From Diphasiastrum complanatum (Eukaryota > Streptophyta > Lycopodiopsida > Lycopodiales > Lycopodiaceae): 64,000 nucleotides of DNA. The DNA is taken from contig CM055093.1 in the NCBI GenBank assembly GCA_029204225.1, forward strand, positions 20,092,958-20,156,957. The letters run 5' to 3'. The notes under the pieces were generated by a model. The model had not been told where the DNA came from. It made no database searches and was given only the letters and a program-made list of their open reading frames with translations. Position 1 is the stretch's first letter. The number at the start of each line of letters is the position of its first letter. The position numbers and the translations under genes were made by a program. Of the stretch, positions 11,934-22,680 are shown piece after piece.

Positions 11934-12600
11934 TCATAACCGGCACAATACAAGGGTTTTTTTTATGTTGGTAAGTTCCGAGTTCAACCATTCGGTAAGA
12001 ACGCTCTTCACTTGAAACGCTCTGAGGGATAAGTTCATTTTGCCAGTCAAAAGACTTGTGAGCAGTTTTGTCTGTGGAACTTCAGGCTTTGCCATTTGGA
12101 ATGGTACTTCTTGATGTTGAAAGTAGTCATTAATATATGTTCTCAATGGTGAGCCTGCTAGTGGTGTTGGAACTTCTGTGGCTAGAGGTAATACATGTTT
12201 TACCTTGGCTTGTGTAGCTTCCTCTACATGGGCTTCTTGTATCCAATGGCATATTCTCTGATACTGTCGCCCTTCTTCCTTGGCATTAGGATATGGTATT
12301 GTTGCTGAAGGTTGGTCATCTGCCATTGATACTGATGATGGTGGTGATGGTGTCACCCCCTTCCATTTCTGGGCTCGCATGATTGCTAGCACTAGAACAT
12401 GGAAAATAGGAGAACTTTGTGGCAGCCTTTTTGAAGTTGTTGTTGCCTACAACATGATCAAGTTCAAAAGCGCACTAGCTCTAGGTCTTAGTGGGCAATT
12501 CTTGTAGCAATGCCCGTATCCACATTCTCGACAAAAGGGTGTGTACATGCCCTTATGGGGACATTCGGCGATTCTATGTCCAGGAGAAGAAGCTAGGTAA
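11934..12600 (-). pseudogene. gypsy gag C-terminal remnant, minus strand
   Basis: Minus strand from 12590: a Cys/His motif CPHKGMYTPFCRECGYGHCYKNC, then a linker MRAQKWKGVTPSPPSS and YPNAKEEGRQYQRICHW. The same order occurs in TE-B at 14210-14530 (CENCGIEHHVKDC, LTRAQTQRQTPTLAPS, HSSEEIRLHHEY), so this is the homologous gag-protease linker of a related but diverged element. It follows the PBS almost directly, so the gag N-terminus has been deleted. A stop separates the two parts near 12447. Named by homology only. Confidence 0.55.
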
Positions 12601-12620
12601 AAAAAAAAAATACTTAAAAA

Positions 12621-12635
12621 GCGGCAACGGCGCCA
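12621..12635 (-). promoter_or_regulatory. primer-binding site, tRNA-Asp type
   Basis: On the minus strand TGGCGCCGTTGCCG lies one base after the LTR end. From memory this complements the 3' end of plant tRNA-Asp(GUC) (CGGCAACGGCGCCA). Fourteen bases match and then diverge. The site makes the LTR at 12637-13457 a 5' LTR of a minus-strand element. Confidence 0.75.
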
Positions 12636-12636
12636 A

Positions 12637-13457
12637 TGTTTGAAGTAAATTTGGTTTGTCAATGTTTGACTAGATCTACTCACGATGTGGTGTAGTATAG
12701 AGAGGATCATCCGCTTTCTAAGTTTTTTACCAAGCTTTAGACGGAGTGCGAAAATAAAACAATGATGAAGCACTAAGGCTTACCCAACTAGTGCTCGAAA
12801 TAGAAATGAAATTAACTAAGATGACAAAATACAAAACTTTACTAAGGCTTACCCAACTAGCAAGGTGATTAAACTAAATCCTAGATTAACACCCAAAGGG
12901 TAATAAAATGAGATTGCAGCTAATACTAAGCAAATAAGCAGTAATGAACATGCCACAATAAAACCGATGAAAAGGAGGCAAGAGGAGGCCCGAGCACCTT
13001 CCCTCAAACTATGCACCTTTCCAAGGGGAACACAAATGAAATAGAATGATAATTCTCCAAAATAGAGAGCAAGATAGCTTAATCTCAAAAGTGTTGTTTA
13101 CAATGCAAATACCTCTCCTTTTATGGCAAGGAGGGTCTTACATAAGTGTCTACTAACTTTATGGGACTAATCTGTTTCTAGCCTTTCTAGAACTTCTAAC
13201 TTAGGATTTAGAACTTAAAATTTCTTAACTTAGGAAAACTTAAGATAAAATATTTCTAATCTTAAGTTTCCTAAGTCTTTCTAAATCTAAGTTTAAGCTA
13301 TTTTATTATTATTTAAGCTTCTATTCATGGACTTACAAAACACATGCCATGGCTGAAGTTTATTGACAGATACTCATACGTGGTCTTACAAAACATATGC
13401 CACAGAGTTTTATTTCTTTCTTTTTTTATTTTCTCTGTGTTAGCATAGTTTCTAACA
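12637..13457 (-). repeat. 5' LTR in minus orientation (821 bp), TE-B family
   Basis: Begins TGTTAGAAAC at 13457 on the minus strand and ends TTCAAACA at 12637, followed by the PBS. It is about 95% identical by eye to the plus-strand LTR at 22681-23504, including the promoter-like CCATAAAAGG and a 79-codon open frame. Its U3 end abuts TE-B gag directly at 13458. It is inverted relative to the TE-B 3' LTR, so it cannot be that element's own 5' LTR in normal arrangement. Confidence 0.85.
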
Positions 13458-14333
13458 TTGAAAGACTTGATAGTCAAGACTTTGAACCTTTTCCTGACAA
13501 ATCAAACAATTATGTTCAGAACTCTCTAGAACATATAAAGCGTGAGGAAGACGAAGGTTTCGATGATGACTTTGACCATAGTGAGAAGAAATCTAAAGAT
13601 CCAGACCATCCTAATCAACCAAAGTCTGATAATATTGCTCAGTCTTCTGAACTTTTACATCAAATGGAAACCTGGCAAAAAGCTCAACAATCTCATATGG
13701 ATAAACTCACTGTCGATTTCCAAACCGCCATGAAACAGATTGCTGAGAAATCTTTTCCAGCAAGGGAAAATGTCTGGTGTCCAATCTGCTCAGAACATCA
13801 CACTGCTAATGAATGCCCTCAATTGCAAAATCATTTCCCAACAGCCACCAGACCCACCATCTATCGAGCTTACCGCCCTTACCCGCCACAACAACTTGTG
13901 CCATGACCAGGTTTACCAACCACGACCACCTACACCAAATCAATACCCATCCCCCCGTCAATAGTTTGTTGTTAACCAACCTGCTCCACAAAACGCTGTC
14001 CATTATCTTGACTCGAATATCATTGATCCGGCCACCTACTATGTGGAAGACAATACTCAACCGCAGTACTCTACTAAAACAATTGTTTATTATACCTAGG
14101 ATTCTAATGCTCAACCAGTGGATCCCAATGCCCAAGCTTACAATCCGAACCAAGCTGTCTTTGTCGCACATCAACTACCCGCAATATGAGACTGCTTTAT
14201 CTGTGCAGGTAAACATACTAGTATTCGCTACCCAGATAAACTCCGCTTTCCTCCAGTTTGTGAAAACTGTGGTATTGAACATCACGTAAAGGACTGCCCA
14301 TCCCGATCTAAGCCAGCCGCTCCTGTCTGTTCA
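13458..14333 (+). pseudogene. TE-B gag C-terminal part with three Cys/His motifs
   Basis: Nucleocapsid portion. An acidic region (KREEDEGFDDDFD) and a helix (LLHQMETWQKAQQSHMDKL) are followed by CPICSEHHTANEC near 13780, a second degenerate motif CFICAGKHTSIRYP near 14195 and a third, CENCGIEHHVKDC, near 14260. The His spacing is tighter than the usual C-x2-C-x4-H-x4-C. A Pro/Gln/Tyr/Asn-rich stretch lies between them. Stops at 13906, about 13960, 14097 and 14188 break the frame. The N-terminal capsid domain is absent. Confidence 0.75.
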
Positions 14334-15531
14334 GTGCAAGTAGAAACCTTACCAATCGAAACACATCCTGCTTGGGTCTTGACTCGAGCACAAACCCAAC
14401 GCCAAACCCCTACACTTGCACCCAGCAAAACTCAACCGCAGGCTGTTCCTCCAAGTGATGATTCAACTCCAATAGTTCACCCTCACTCATCTGAAGAAAT
14501 TCGGCTGCATCATGAGTATCGCCAGCAAATCCGCAATGCCGACCAACAATCTTCTTCTTCCCATAAAGTACCTCACCAGCTCTTTGAAAACAAAACCCTT
14601 GAAAGTATCGAAGTTTGGGGAGATTTACTACAAGCCAAAGTCACTCTTCTCTTCCATATACTTTGGAAGAATGCTGGCCAGTGGAAACAACAGATCCAAT
14701 CCAATACCACCACCACTATTGACGAGTTGCCTGAAATGCCCTTACATCTAACCAATCCACTCAGCGAACGAGGCAACATCAAAATCCCAGCTACCCATCA
14801 TCAATCCCGTGAAGAGTTAGCAGTACTCGATGGAGGTTCCGGGGTTAATATCATTTCCACATCCCTCATGATGGAATGGAATCTGAGCGACAAGCTAGCC
14901 AAACCTACTTGTCAGCTTCGGATGGCTGATCAAAGTGTGGTCCGACCTACCGGTTTCCTTCCACACGTGCTGATCAAACTAGGAGGTCTCAAGTTTTCTG
15001 TTGATCTCGTAGTACTTGATATTCCTAATAATGCCTATTCTTATGAATTACTACTTGGTCATTCGTGGCTCACCAATGCACGAGTTGTTCATGACTGGAG
15101 CAAAGGCCGAGTCACTTTTCGAAATCGTGATAGTTCTGTCACCATTGACTCAATGAGTAAACTCAAACCTGCACGCATCCATGACGAGGGATCCTCAACC
15201 ACCAACAAAGTATTTGAGCCATACCAGTCTAGCCACAAAAAAGGTCATTATGTTAAATCTACTGATATCATAAACTGGAGCCACAATCTAGCTACCATTG
15301 ATTGTGTGAATGCCGATTACTGTGCCCAACATCAGGATAATTGTACCTCTCCACTCCTGATCGATCACGACCAATTACCTGATCTGGATACACCTATCAT
15401 CAATATCAATTTTATTGATATTCTTCCAACCATGATGAACTGCTAAATGTTGCATGGCTATCTACTAATGAATCAGACAATCTATTCATTGATGATGAGA
15501 ATGTCTTACGAATTCAAATTGCCCATAAGAT
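14334..15531 (+). CDS. TE-B protease region, open 370 codons
   Basis: Continuous frame 14334-15446 covering the gag-protease linker and the aspartic protease. The active site reads AVLDGGSGVNIIS near 14820, the D-G-G-S variant seen in some plant gypsy elements instead of D-T/S-G. The flap and closing part includes LRMADQSVVRPTGF, VDLVVLDIPNN, YELLLGHSWLTNARV and VHDWSKGRVTF. The last 85 bases before 15532 lack a clear frame. Likely expressed as part of a gag-pol polyprotein rather than from the first Met. Confidence 0.75.
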
Positions 15532-17050
15532 ATGGACATTTCTGATATTCAAATCCTCAACTATATGGAAGCACTCCCACCTAGGACCTATCCGCAACAT
15601 GCTTCCAAGGTGGAACCAGTTGCCAAGGTTGCAATTGAAAAACTTGAGACAAAATTCTACCGTCCCAAACGCCCACACTATCCATGGGATCTCTATGAGG
15701 AGGAGACTTTCTTTCAAATTGATGACGAAATCCTCCATGACATACCAACTGTCGCTCATCCACACACATCTCCACCACCGAAACCTCAACCACGTGGTCA
15801 TACTATGAAAGAGAAAATGAAAAAACCACTTCAAATTCAACCGTCGGGTGACCTCACCATTGTTTGGGAAGTTCCTGAGATTGCCTCTAGTCCTACACTA
15901 GTCCCCAAAAAATTCCAAACACCATTTCGACAAGAGAAAGACAAGGCTCCCCTCGAATCTCCAGCCCATGATGTTCCTGCATACTGTAAGGACTATACGA
16001 TCGAGGATATCACAATCCAATTACCCCAAGCTCAACGTGAGCCAACTAGTAATTCACCCTACGAAGGCCCTGCACAAACCATAACCCTTTCCCTGAGTGA
16101 GCCAAATGGAACCAACGAATATCTTGTCCACGTCGGAGCTCATCTCAATCACGAACAACGCAGACGGCTTGAAAAGCTCCTGCAAAAATATCGACATGTC
16201 TTTGCCTAGACCTATAAAGACATGAAAGGCGTCTCACCCCAAGTAGTTGTGCATCGTATCCCGCTTAAACCGGGTGCGAGACCCACTGCGAGTCGTCCAT
16301 ACAGATGCAATCCCATCTATAAGGTCAAGATCAAAGAAGAATTACAACGCCTCTTAGATGCGGGATTTATCTATGAAATTGAGCATACTGAGTGGGTCTC
16401 TCAAATTGTCATCATCTCCAAGAAAAATGGAAAACTCCGCATCTGTGTCGATTTTAAGAAACTTAACGCCGTCACTGAACGTGATCATTTTCCATTACCT
16501 TTTGGAGAATCCATCTTAGAAAATCTAGCAGGAGATGAGGCTTACTCCTTCTTAGATGGCTTTAGCGGATACAATATGATCTGAATCACTGAAGGAGATC
16601 AACACAAAACCACGTTTGCCACAGAATGAGGAACCTTCTGCTGGAAAGTCAGGCCCTTTGGTCTCTGCAATGCTCCTAGCACCTTCCAACGTGTTATGCA
16701 AGCGACCTTTTCTCAGCAGATGGGCGATACCTTAGAAGTTTACTTGGACGATTTAGGAGCACATTCCGAAGAAATACGCCATCTGTCTGTGCTCGAAATT
16801 TTTTTTATCCAGTGTCAACGCTTCGACATCTCTCTTAATTCTGAAAAATGCCAGATTTGGGTAACCCATGGTATTGTGTTAGGACATATTACCTCACGAA
16901 ATGGCATTGCCATTGACCCTGAAAAGATCCTTATCATTCAAAATCTACCGGAACCGCGTACAATACGTGCAGTTTACTCCTTCCTTGGCCACGCCAACTA
17001 CTATCGGTGCTTTATTTTTTATTTTGCTAACAAAGCACGCTTAATCTACA
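15532..17050 (+). pseudogene. TE-B reverse transcriptase
   Basis: A Pro-rich pre-RT linker (15532-15980) leads to CKDYTIEDITIQLPQAQ and LEKLLQKYRHVFA, then a TAG at 16207. RT motifs follow: VSQIVIISKKNGKLRICVD, FPLPFGESILENLAG, FLDGFSGYN, RPFGLCNAPSTFQRVM, the catalytic VYLDDLGAHS near 16740, LNSEKCQIW, VLGHITSRNGIAI and GHANYYRCF. Stops are at 16207, 16582 and 16627; otherwise the domain is well preserved. Close in order to TE-A RT, with roughly half the residues shared by eye. Confidence 0.9.
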
Positions 17051-17520
17051 AAGTAGTTGTAGTTCCCAAATGGACAGATGAACAACGCGTCGTCTTTAAT
17101 CAACTCAAGGAAGCCCTTACCAATGCACCCATCCTCCAGGCTCCTGATTATTCTAAAGAATTCCATATGCATACCGATGCATCCAAGTATGCCATTGGAG
17201 TAGTGCTCACCCAATCGGGAGAATTCAAAAAGGACTACCCAATTCGTTTTCTTAGTCGACAATTGATACCCGCTGAAGTCAATTATACCACTACCGAACG
17301 CGAAGCCTTGGCAATGGTTTATGCGGTTCAAAAGTTTCGCCATTATCTTCTAGGAAAAGTCTTTGTATTTTTCACTGATCATCAAGCACTGTTGTATCTC
17401 ATCAACAAGACCTGCACCACAGGCCGTATTACTAGATGGATCCTATTATTGCGAGAATTTGAGTTTAGGATTGTGGTTTGTAAGGGAGTTCAGCATTTTT
17501 TAGTAGACCATCTATCCTGA
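17051..17520 (+). CDS. TE-B RNase H
   Basis: Open continuation of the RT frame (16696-17520). Motifs: FNQLKEALTNAPIL, HTDASKYAIGVVL, YPIRFLSRQLI, TTEREALAMVYAVQKFRHYL, FTDHQALLYL and the closing VDHLS followed by TGA. All acidic residues expected for catalysis are present. Part of the pol polyprotein. Confidence 0.85.
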
Positions 17521-18854
17521 ATCCCTAACCTTCCTACCCTTGATCAAGGCATCAACGATGATTTACGAGATGCAATCCTTTTCCAAGTTGACTCTACACC
17601 TGTATGGGCTAAGGAAAGTACTGAATATCTAACTTCAGGACAGATGGATCCTTCCTTCTCTAAACCGAACAACATGCGTTGGTCTGCAAAACTAAACCTT
17701 ATACGTTAATTGTAGGACAACTCTACAAGCAAGGGTTAGATGGAATTATCCGACGATGTCTTACTGAAGGAAAAATACCCTCTGTAATTTTCCTCATTCA
17801 TGAAGGTATTGGTGCAGACCATTTCTCTTTTGAAACAACTGCTAAGAAAATCCTCTTGGCCGATTTTTGGTGGCCAACACTCTTCAAGGATACGCACAAT
17901 TACACTAAGGCTTGTGATGTCTGCCAATGCACAAAACGCTTTCAAAAAACAGACTACATGCCTTTACACCCCGTAACCACTGATCAAGCTTTCCAGAAAT
18001 GGGAAATTGATTATGTCGGACCTATTAGTCCTGCTGCTCAACACACACAATCTCGTTACATCATAGTAGTTACGGACTATTGCACCAAATGGGCTGAAGC
18101 AAGAGCTGTTCGCAATGTTGATGCTCGTTCTACCGTCAAATTTTTCTATGAACAGGTTATAGTTCAGTTCGGATGTCCTCTAGAGCTTATCAGTGATAGG
18201 GGTACACATTTCCTTAACTCTGTCATAGCAGATCTTCTTTCCAAATTTTTTGTGGTACATCGCAGAAGTTTCCCATATTATCGACGCTGCAATGGCCAGG
18301 CAATATGTGGAATTCTCACCAAAACCGTCGAATCCAGCTGATCTGATTGGGAACTCAAACTCCATGCTGCTCTCTGGGCTTATCGCACCACCTCGAAGCG
18401 AGCTACAGGCTTAACCCCTTTCCAGCTCACATATGGCCAAGAAGTCGTTATGCCTATGGAATTCCATATCCCCTCCCTTCAAGTAGCCTATAACCTTGAG
18501 CTTGATACTTCTCAAAATCTAGCAAATAGGTTATTCCATCTGGAGCAACTTTGTGAAACACGAAGTATCAACATCCATGCTCAACAAGTCCACAAACGAT
18601 GACAAAAAGCATGGCATGATCAATCATTGAAACTTAAAGATTTTCAGATTGGAGATAAGGTCCTGCTATACTAGGCCAAAGCCTTCAAAGGAAAACTGAA
18701 ATTTTTTGGCCAAGGACCTTACGTCATTAAAAAAATCTTTGCCTCTGGATATGTCCAACTCCAAACCCTTCAAGGTGATATCCTCGACACTATGGTCAAT
18801 GGGAGTCGACTGAGAAAGTACAATGAACCCTGTTTTTATCTTAATATGTATTAG
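17521..18854 (+). pseudogene. TE-B integrase
   Basis: Zinc region: HEGIGADHFSFETTAKKILL, WWPTLFKDTHNYTKAC and CDVCQCTK, with an intact C-x2-C. Core: KWEIDYVGPISPAA (Asp), IVVTDYCTKWAEA, ELISDRGTHF (Asp). The catalytic-Glu segment near 18290 is damaged (RRCNGQAICGILTK, shorter than in TE-A). The C-terminal region continues with ALWAYRTT, AWHDQSLKLKDF, GQGPYVIKKIF and VNGSRLRKYNEP to a stop at 18852-18854. Internal stops are near 18341, 18601 and 18674, and a frame change near 17680. No chromodomain. Confidence 0.85.
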
Positions 18855-19524
18855 TTGTTTTCTTTCCTACTGTTTTTCTTTCTTTTTATTGTCTACATGC
18901 CATTTCGACAACATTTTTGTTGTGCTTTCTTGTTCCAACCATCAAGATACTATCAGATTAGGTATACCAACAGTCTTCTATGATAAAACCACAAAAGTCA
19001 TCAGTTTCAGAAGAAATTTTTTTCACAACATCTCAGATAGAATTCGCCTGACCCCTTTTTCATAGAGCAAGATTCATTTTTGGCCTCCACGAATTCTGTC
19101 TCGGATAAACAAATATCTAAAAATAGAAAAATGTAGTTTTATTCATCAGATATCCATCATCAAAATTCACAGACAATTCGTTGGAGCTCAAATTGATCCT
19201 CACGATTTCTCTGCTATTTCTGCGAATTTTGATCAGACAAATTTTTGCACTATCAGACATTTTTTCTCTTTTGGCATACAAAAATCACTTACGAGAATAT
19301 GCAAGCCCTCAGAACGTTGCCTCAAAATTTGCAACCATCATTACCAAATCGTGGACACTGAGGACAATTTCTAGGTGAAGTTACGAATTCCTGCCAAAAA
19401 AAGTCTATATATAGTCCTCCACCTTCTCTTCATAAGTTCATTTTAGATTGCTGCTCTTGAGTTCATGCCAAAAAAAATTTCAAAATTTTCAAAATTATCA
19501 AAGCAATCTAAAATCACTGCTATC
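18855..19524 (+). other. TE-B spacer between pol and ORF3
   Basis: AT-rich, without a credible long frame. It separates the integrase stop from the ORF3 ATG, as in TE-A. It contains the best TATA-like box of the internal region (19406-19413). A short Met-led frame starting at 19465 runs in phase into ORF3, but TE-A homology begins only at the ATG 19525. Confidence 0.5.
19406..19413 (+). promoter_or_regulatory. TATA-like box upstream of TE-B ORF3
   Basis: TATATATA in the context GTCTATATATAGTCC, 112 bases before the ORF3 ATG at 19525, followed by a CT-rich stretch. The position fits an internal promoter giving ORF3 its own mRNA. Sequence-only suggestion; a spliced subgenomic RNA is an alternative. 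Confidence 0.35.
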
Positions 19525-22500
19525 ATGGCTTCCCGCGATTCCTCGCTTAGCTTGCATCAACGTAAACCCCCTCGTCCTTATTCAAGGGATATCGTTATGA
19601 TCTATCTTAAGAATTACGCCGAGCAGCTCACCCTGGCCAAGGATATCCTCACCAAACTTGGCTTTGATCTGACACTTTTCCGGGACCAGCAGAGCAAGAA
19701 CCTCATCCGAGCAGCCTACTCCACCTATTCAGATGAGTTCCAAACTTTCCAAATTACATCCAAGAGTGGCAGTTGTTCTATTATCAACATCTCTCCTAGG
19801 GATCTCCAGAGCATCCGCTTTCCTAATCTCGGAGAGACAATCCATGGGAAGGGCACCAGCTATGATGCCAAGCACTTCACAAAATTTCTGACAGACGACA
19901 GCAAAACCATTGCCCAAACCAACGACGGGATCGCTATCCGCCTCATCACGGATCCCCATCTACGGGGCGCCTCAGAGATCCTCGTCACCATGGTCGTAGT
20001 GCATACCACCAAGCGACCTCTTTTCTTTGACCCTCACCATGGACGATCCCACTCAAGATTACAAGTGGGTTGAGAAGGTAGCAGAGAAGTTGTGCGGAGC
20101 TCTAAAAGCCCGCAAACCAACTACCAAATGTGGGTATCTCCTCCACATGTTGGTCACCAAACAATTGGAGTCTAGGGCGGCTGCTGCCATCAAGGAGTTG
20201 AATGATATTTATCCAAGCACAAAAAAGCGAGCCACCCCCCAACCGACAGCAGAACCGGTCTCACCAGTCCCACCTACTAAGAAGCAAAAAGGGAAGGCGA
20301 TCAGCACAGAAGCCGATGTCCCACATGACATTCTATCCAGCAACATCGGGGTGGAATATGCTGAATCCGAAGGGAGCCTTACACCATCTCAGGTCCCAAA
20401 GGAGTTCCTAGAGCAGCAGGCGGCCTTACTTCACCAGGCCCAGCAACGCCGACAAGCAGTAGCAGCAACAGGTAGCTCCCGAACGGCAAGCACTTCCGGC
20501 TCTGATCCTATGGGCGTGATTCCATCCACACAGGCAATCTCCTCTCCATCACTTGCTCTCACACTCCCACCACCACCCCCACCATTTACTGCCACCTCCT
20601 CACCCTCACTAACTCTCAACACGGGCTTCACTTCCACACTTCCACAAAAGCCCTCACCTATACAAATCTCCACCCTACTTGACTTCACAGTCAGCATAGA
20701 TGATTTTGCATTACAATTACTAAGTGCACTTCCATCAACCACTGTCACCACTAACCCAATCCAAAAATATCCGCCACACAATATCTCCCCACCTCTTGTA
20801 CCCCTCCATCCACAATCACCTCCACCTGTCTTTCATACACTTCCATCTAGCCCTGCTCCTAATTTTCTGCCATTCAACCCAATGTCGTATCCTAACTACA
20901 CACGCACCCTCCCTGACATTGGTCCTTGGGAGCAGTTACCCCTTACAGCCCAAAAAGCGGTATGGTTGGTGAATGAGCTCCAATACAATCTATTCGGCAC
21001 CCTAGGGGGACAATATACTATGCGGCAATTCGACGATGGTGCTATGGCGGGCCTTCAGAAAGAAAAAGCAAGGCTAGAGGAGAAAAACAAACAACAACAG
21101 CTGCAGATCCGGAACCTCACGAATTACAATCAACAACAGCAGCAGATGCTACTCCATCTCCAGAACCAGCTCCAACTGAAGGTATCCAACATGCAGCAAA
21201 CCATCGATACCCTCAAAGCCGAAAAGGATGAGGCTATAGCAGATTCACAAGCAACACGTTCCGCTATGAAGGAAATGGTGGACTTTACCGACTTTGCATC
21301 ACCAGCTATTTCTGAGGGAACTGCCATTCCAGTGGTGGCCTATCAAACGCTGGCACAAAAGCTGAAAGCCACGACGGAACAACACTCAAAATTACAACAA
21401 TCATACATTGCTTCCGTCGAGGCCCTAAACCAGCACATAGCCACCCTGGAAGAACGCTTAAAGGCTGCTGCCCAGTCGACACCGTCAGTTCATGCAGAGC
21501 ACACCCAATTCCATGATTCGGGACACCACTTTGATGGAGCAGATGGTGGAGATGGAGCAGGATTCCAACAGCCTCCTCCTGCAACTCAAGGCTCCGCATT
21601 TCAAGACCAACCCCTGGGGCAAGGAGCTCAAACACCAACCAATCCGTCAGGCTCTGGGGGTACTAGCTCCCAACATTATCTTTTCCCTTCCACCGCTTCT
21701 AACCCTCTCGACACCACTAATCCCACCTTCATTCCACAACAATTTTCTCCTCAGTCACAAAGAATTGCATAAGCTAACCCCTCGCCTCCTCTCTCTCCTG
21801 AACCCGATCCACAAACCCAACACGAGATTGCCTCTGAAACACCAACCATCCGGCACAGAATCACGCCCATAGAACCAAGCAAGGAGTCGTGCGCCTCTCA
21901 GGAGTTTGCAAAGAAGTATCCAACAACGAAAGAGCGAGGTGGCTACATACTGCCAGATTTGGACCAATGTCAGACACATAAAATAGCAGTCAAACTCCTA
22001 GATCCACAACCTCTCTGGCGTCATCAGCTCTTCCTGCAAAGTAAGACCTCAATGACACGGTATCTCGAATCTCCCTCCTACATGCGCACCAATTCTTATT
22101 ACTATCCAGTAGCGAGGCGAGAACCGTTTCTTACCACCAAGGTCAAGAACAGAATCTTTTGGCCTAAGCTCACAGGCGTGGATACCGGCAACTTAGCCGA
22201 AGACATGGTCACCAACTGCCGAGTATTCTACCAGAAGCACCATGGCAATCCTGATCGCGACGTCAGATATTTTGCGGATAATTGCGGCCTGGTGGCATTT
22301 CTGGTAGAACTCAGAGGTTTTTGGGATCGAGGGTTACCCCCAATCGCCCTTGATATCAATAAACCCTTGCGAATAAACCCTTGCGAATGCAAGATGACCA
22401 TATCAACGTTACAAGGCTCTATTATCGCGATGCACTCACTTCTACCCTGCACGTTGATATGGTGGAGCTATGGAAAACCCATAACTTTCTCCAGGGTATG

Positions 22501-22668
22501 CTCCATTATTACAAATTCATGCCCTTCCTGAACAAATTACGGTGGCAGATGATGGAGGGCATCAACACGACAATCTACCACTCCCGACAACAACAATCTC
22601 GCCTCCAAAAAGCACAAAAGATCCAGGACGAAAAGGCGTCGATTGGTGTGGGACCACCAATCCAATAA
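19525..22668 (+). pseudogene. TE-B ORF3: about 1000-codon coiled-coil protein of unknown function
   Basis: Start ATG 19525 (MASRDSSLS) is chosen because TE-A ORF3 aligns from the same point. The N-terminal domain (residues 1 to about 170) includes RDIVMIYLKNYAEQL, LTKLGFDLTLFRDQ and TNDGIAIRLITDPHLRGA. The frame shifts between 20027 and 20073. A Pro/Ser/Thr-rich middle carries a basic PPTKKQKGK patch that could be a nuclear signal. A Gln-rich coiled coil spans about 21050-21480. Stop at 21770. The C-terminal domain (21940-22668, another shift near 22370) has SYYYPVARREPF, NPDRDVRYFADNCGLVAFLV, FWDRGLPPIALDINKPL and VTRLYYRDAL. Both end domains match TE-A ORF3, whereas the middle is conserved only in character. 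No membrane segment. Protein-protein or nuclear roles are guesses. Confidence 0.75.
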
Positions 22669-22680
22669 GGAGGGGGATAA
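22667..22680 (+). promoter_or_regulatory. TE-B polypurine tract
   Basis: AAGGAGGGGGATAA sits directly before the TGTTAGCA start of the 3' LTR, overlapping the ORF3 stop. It would prime plus-strand DNA synthesis. Confidence 0.75.

Noticed and set aside
13458-22680. Complete LTR retrotransposon bounded by 12637-13457 and 22681-23504
   Set aside because: The two LTRs are inverted, and the left one is followed by its own PBS on the minus strand. They cannot be the two LTRs of one normal insertion.
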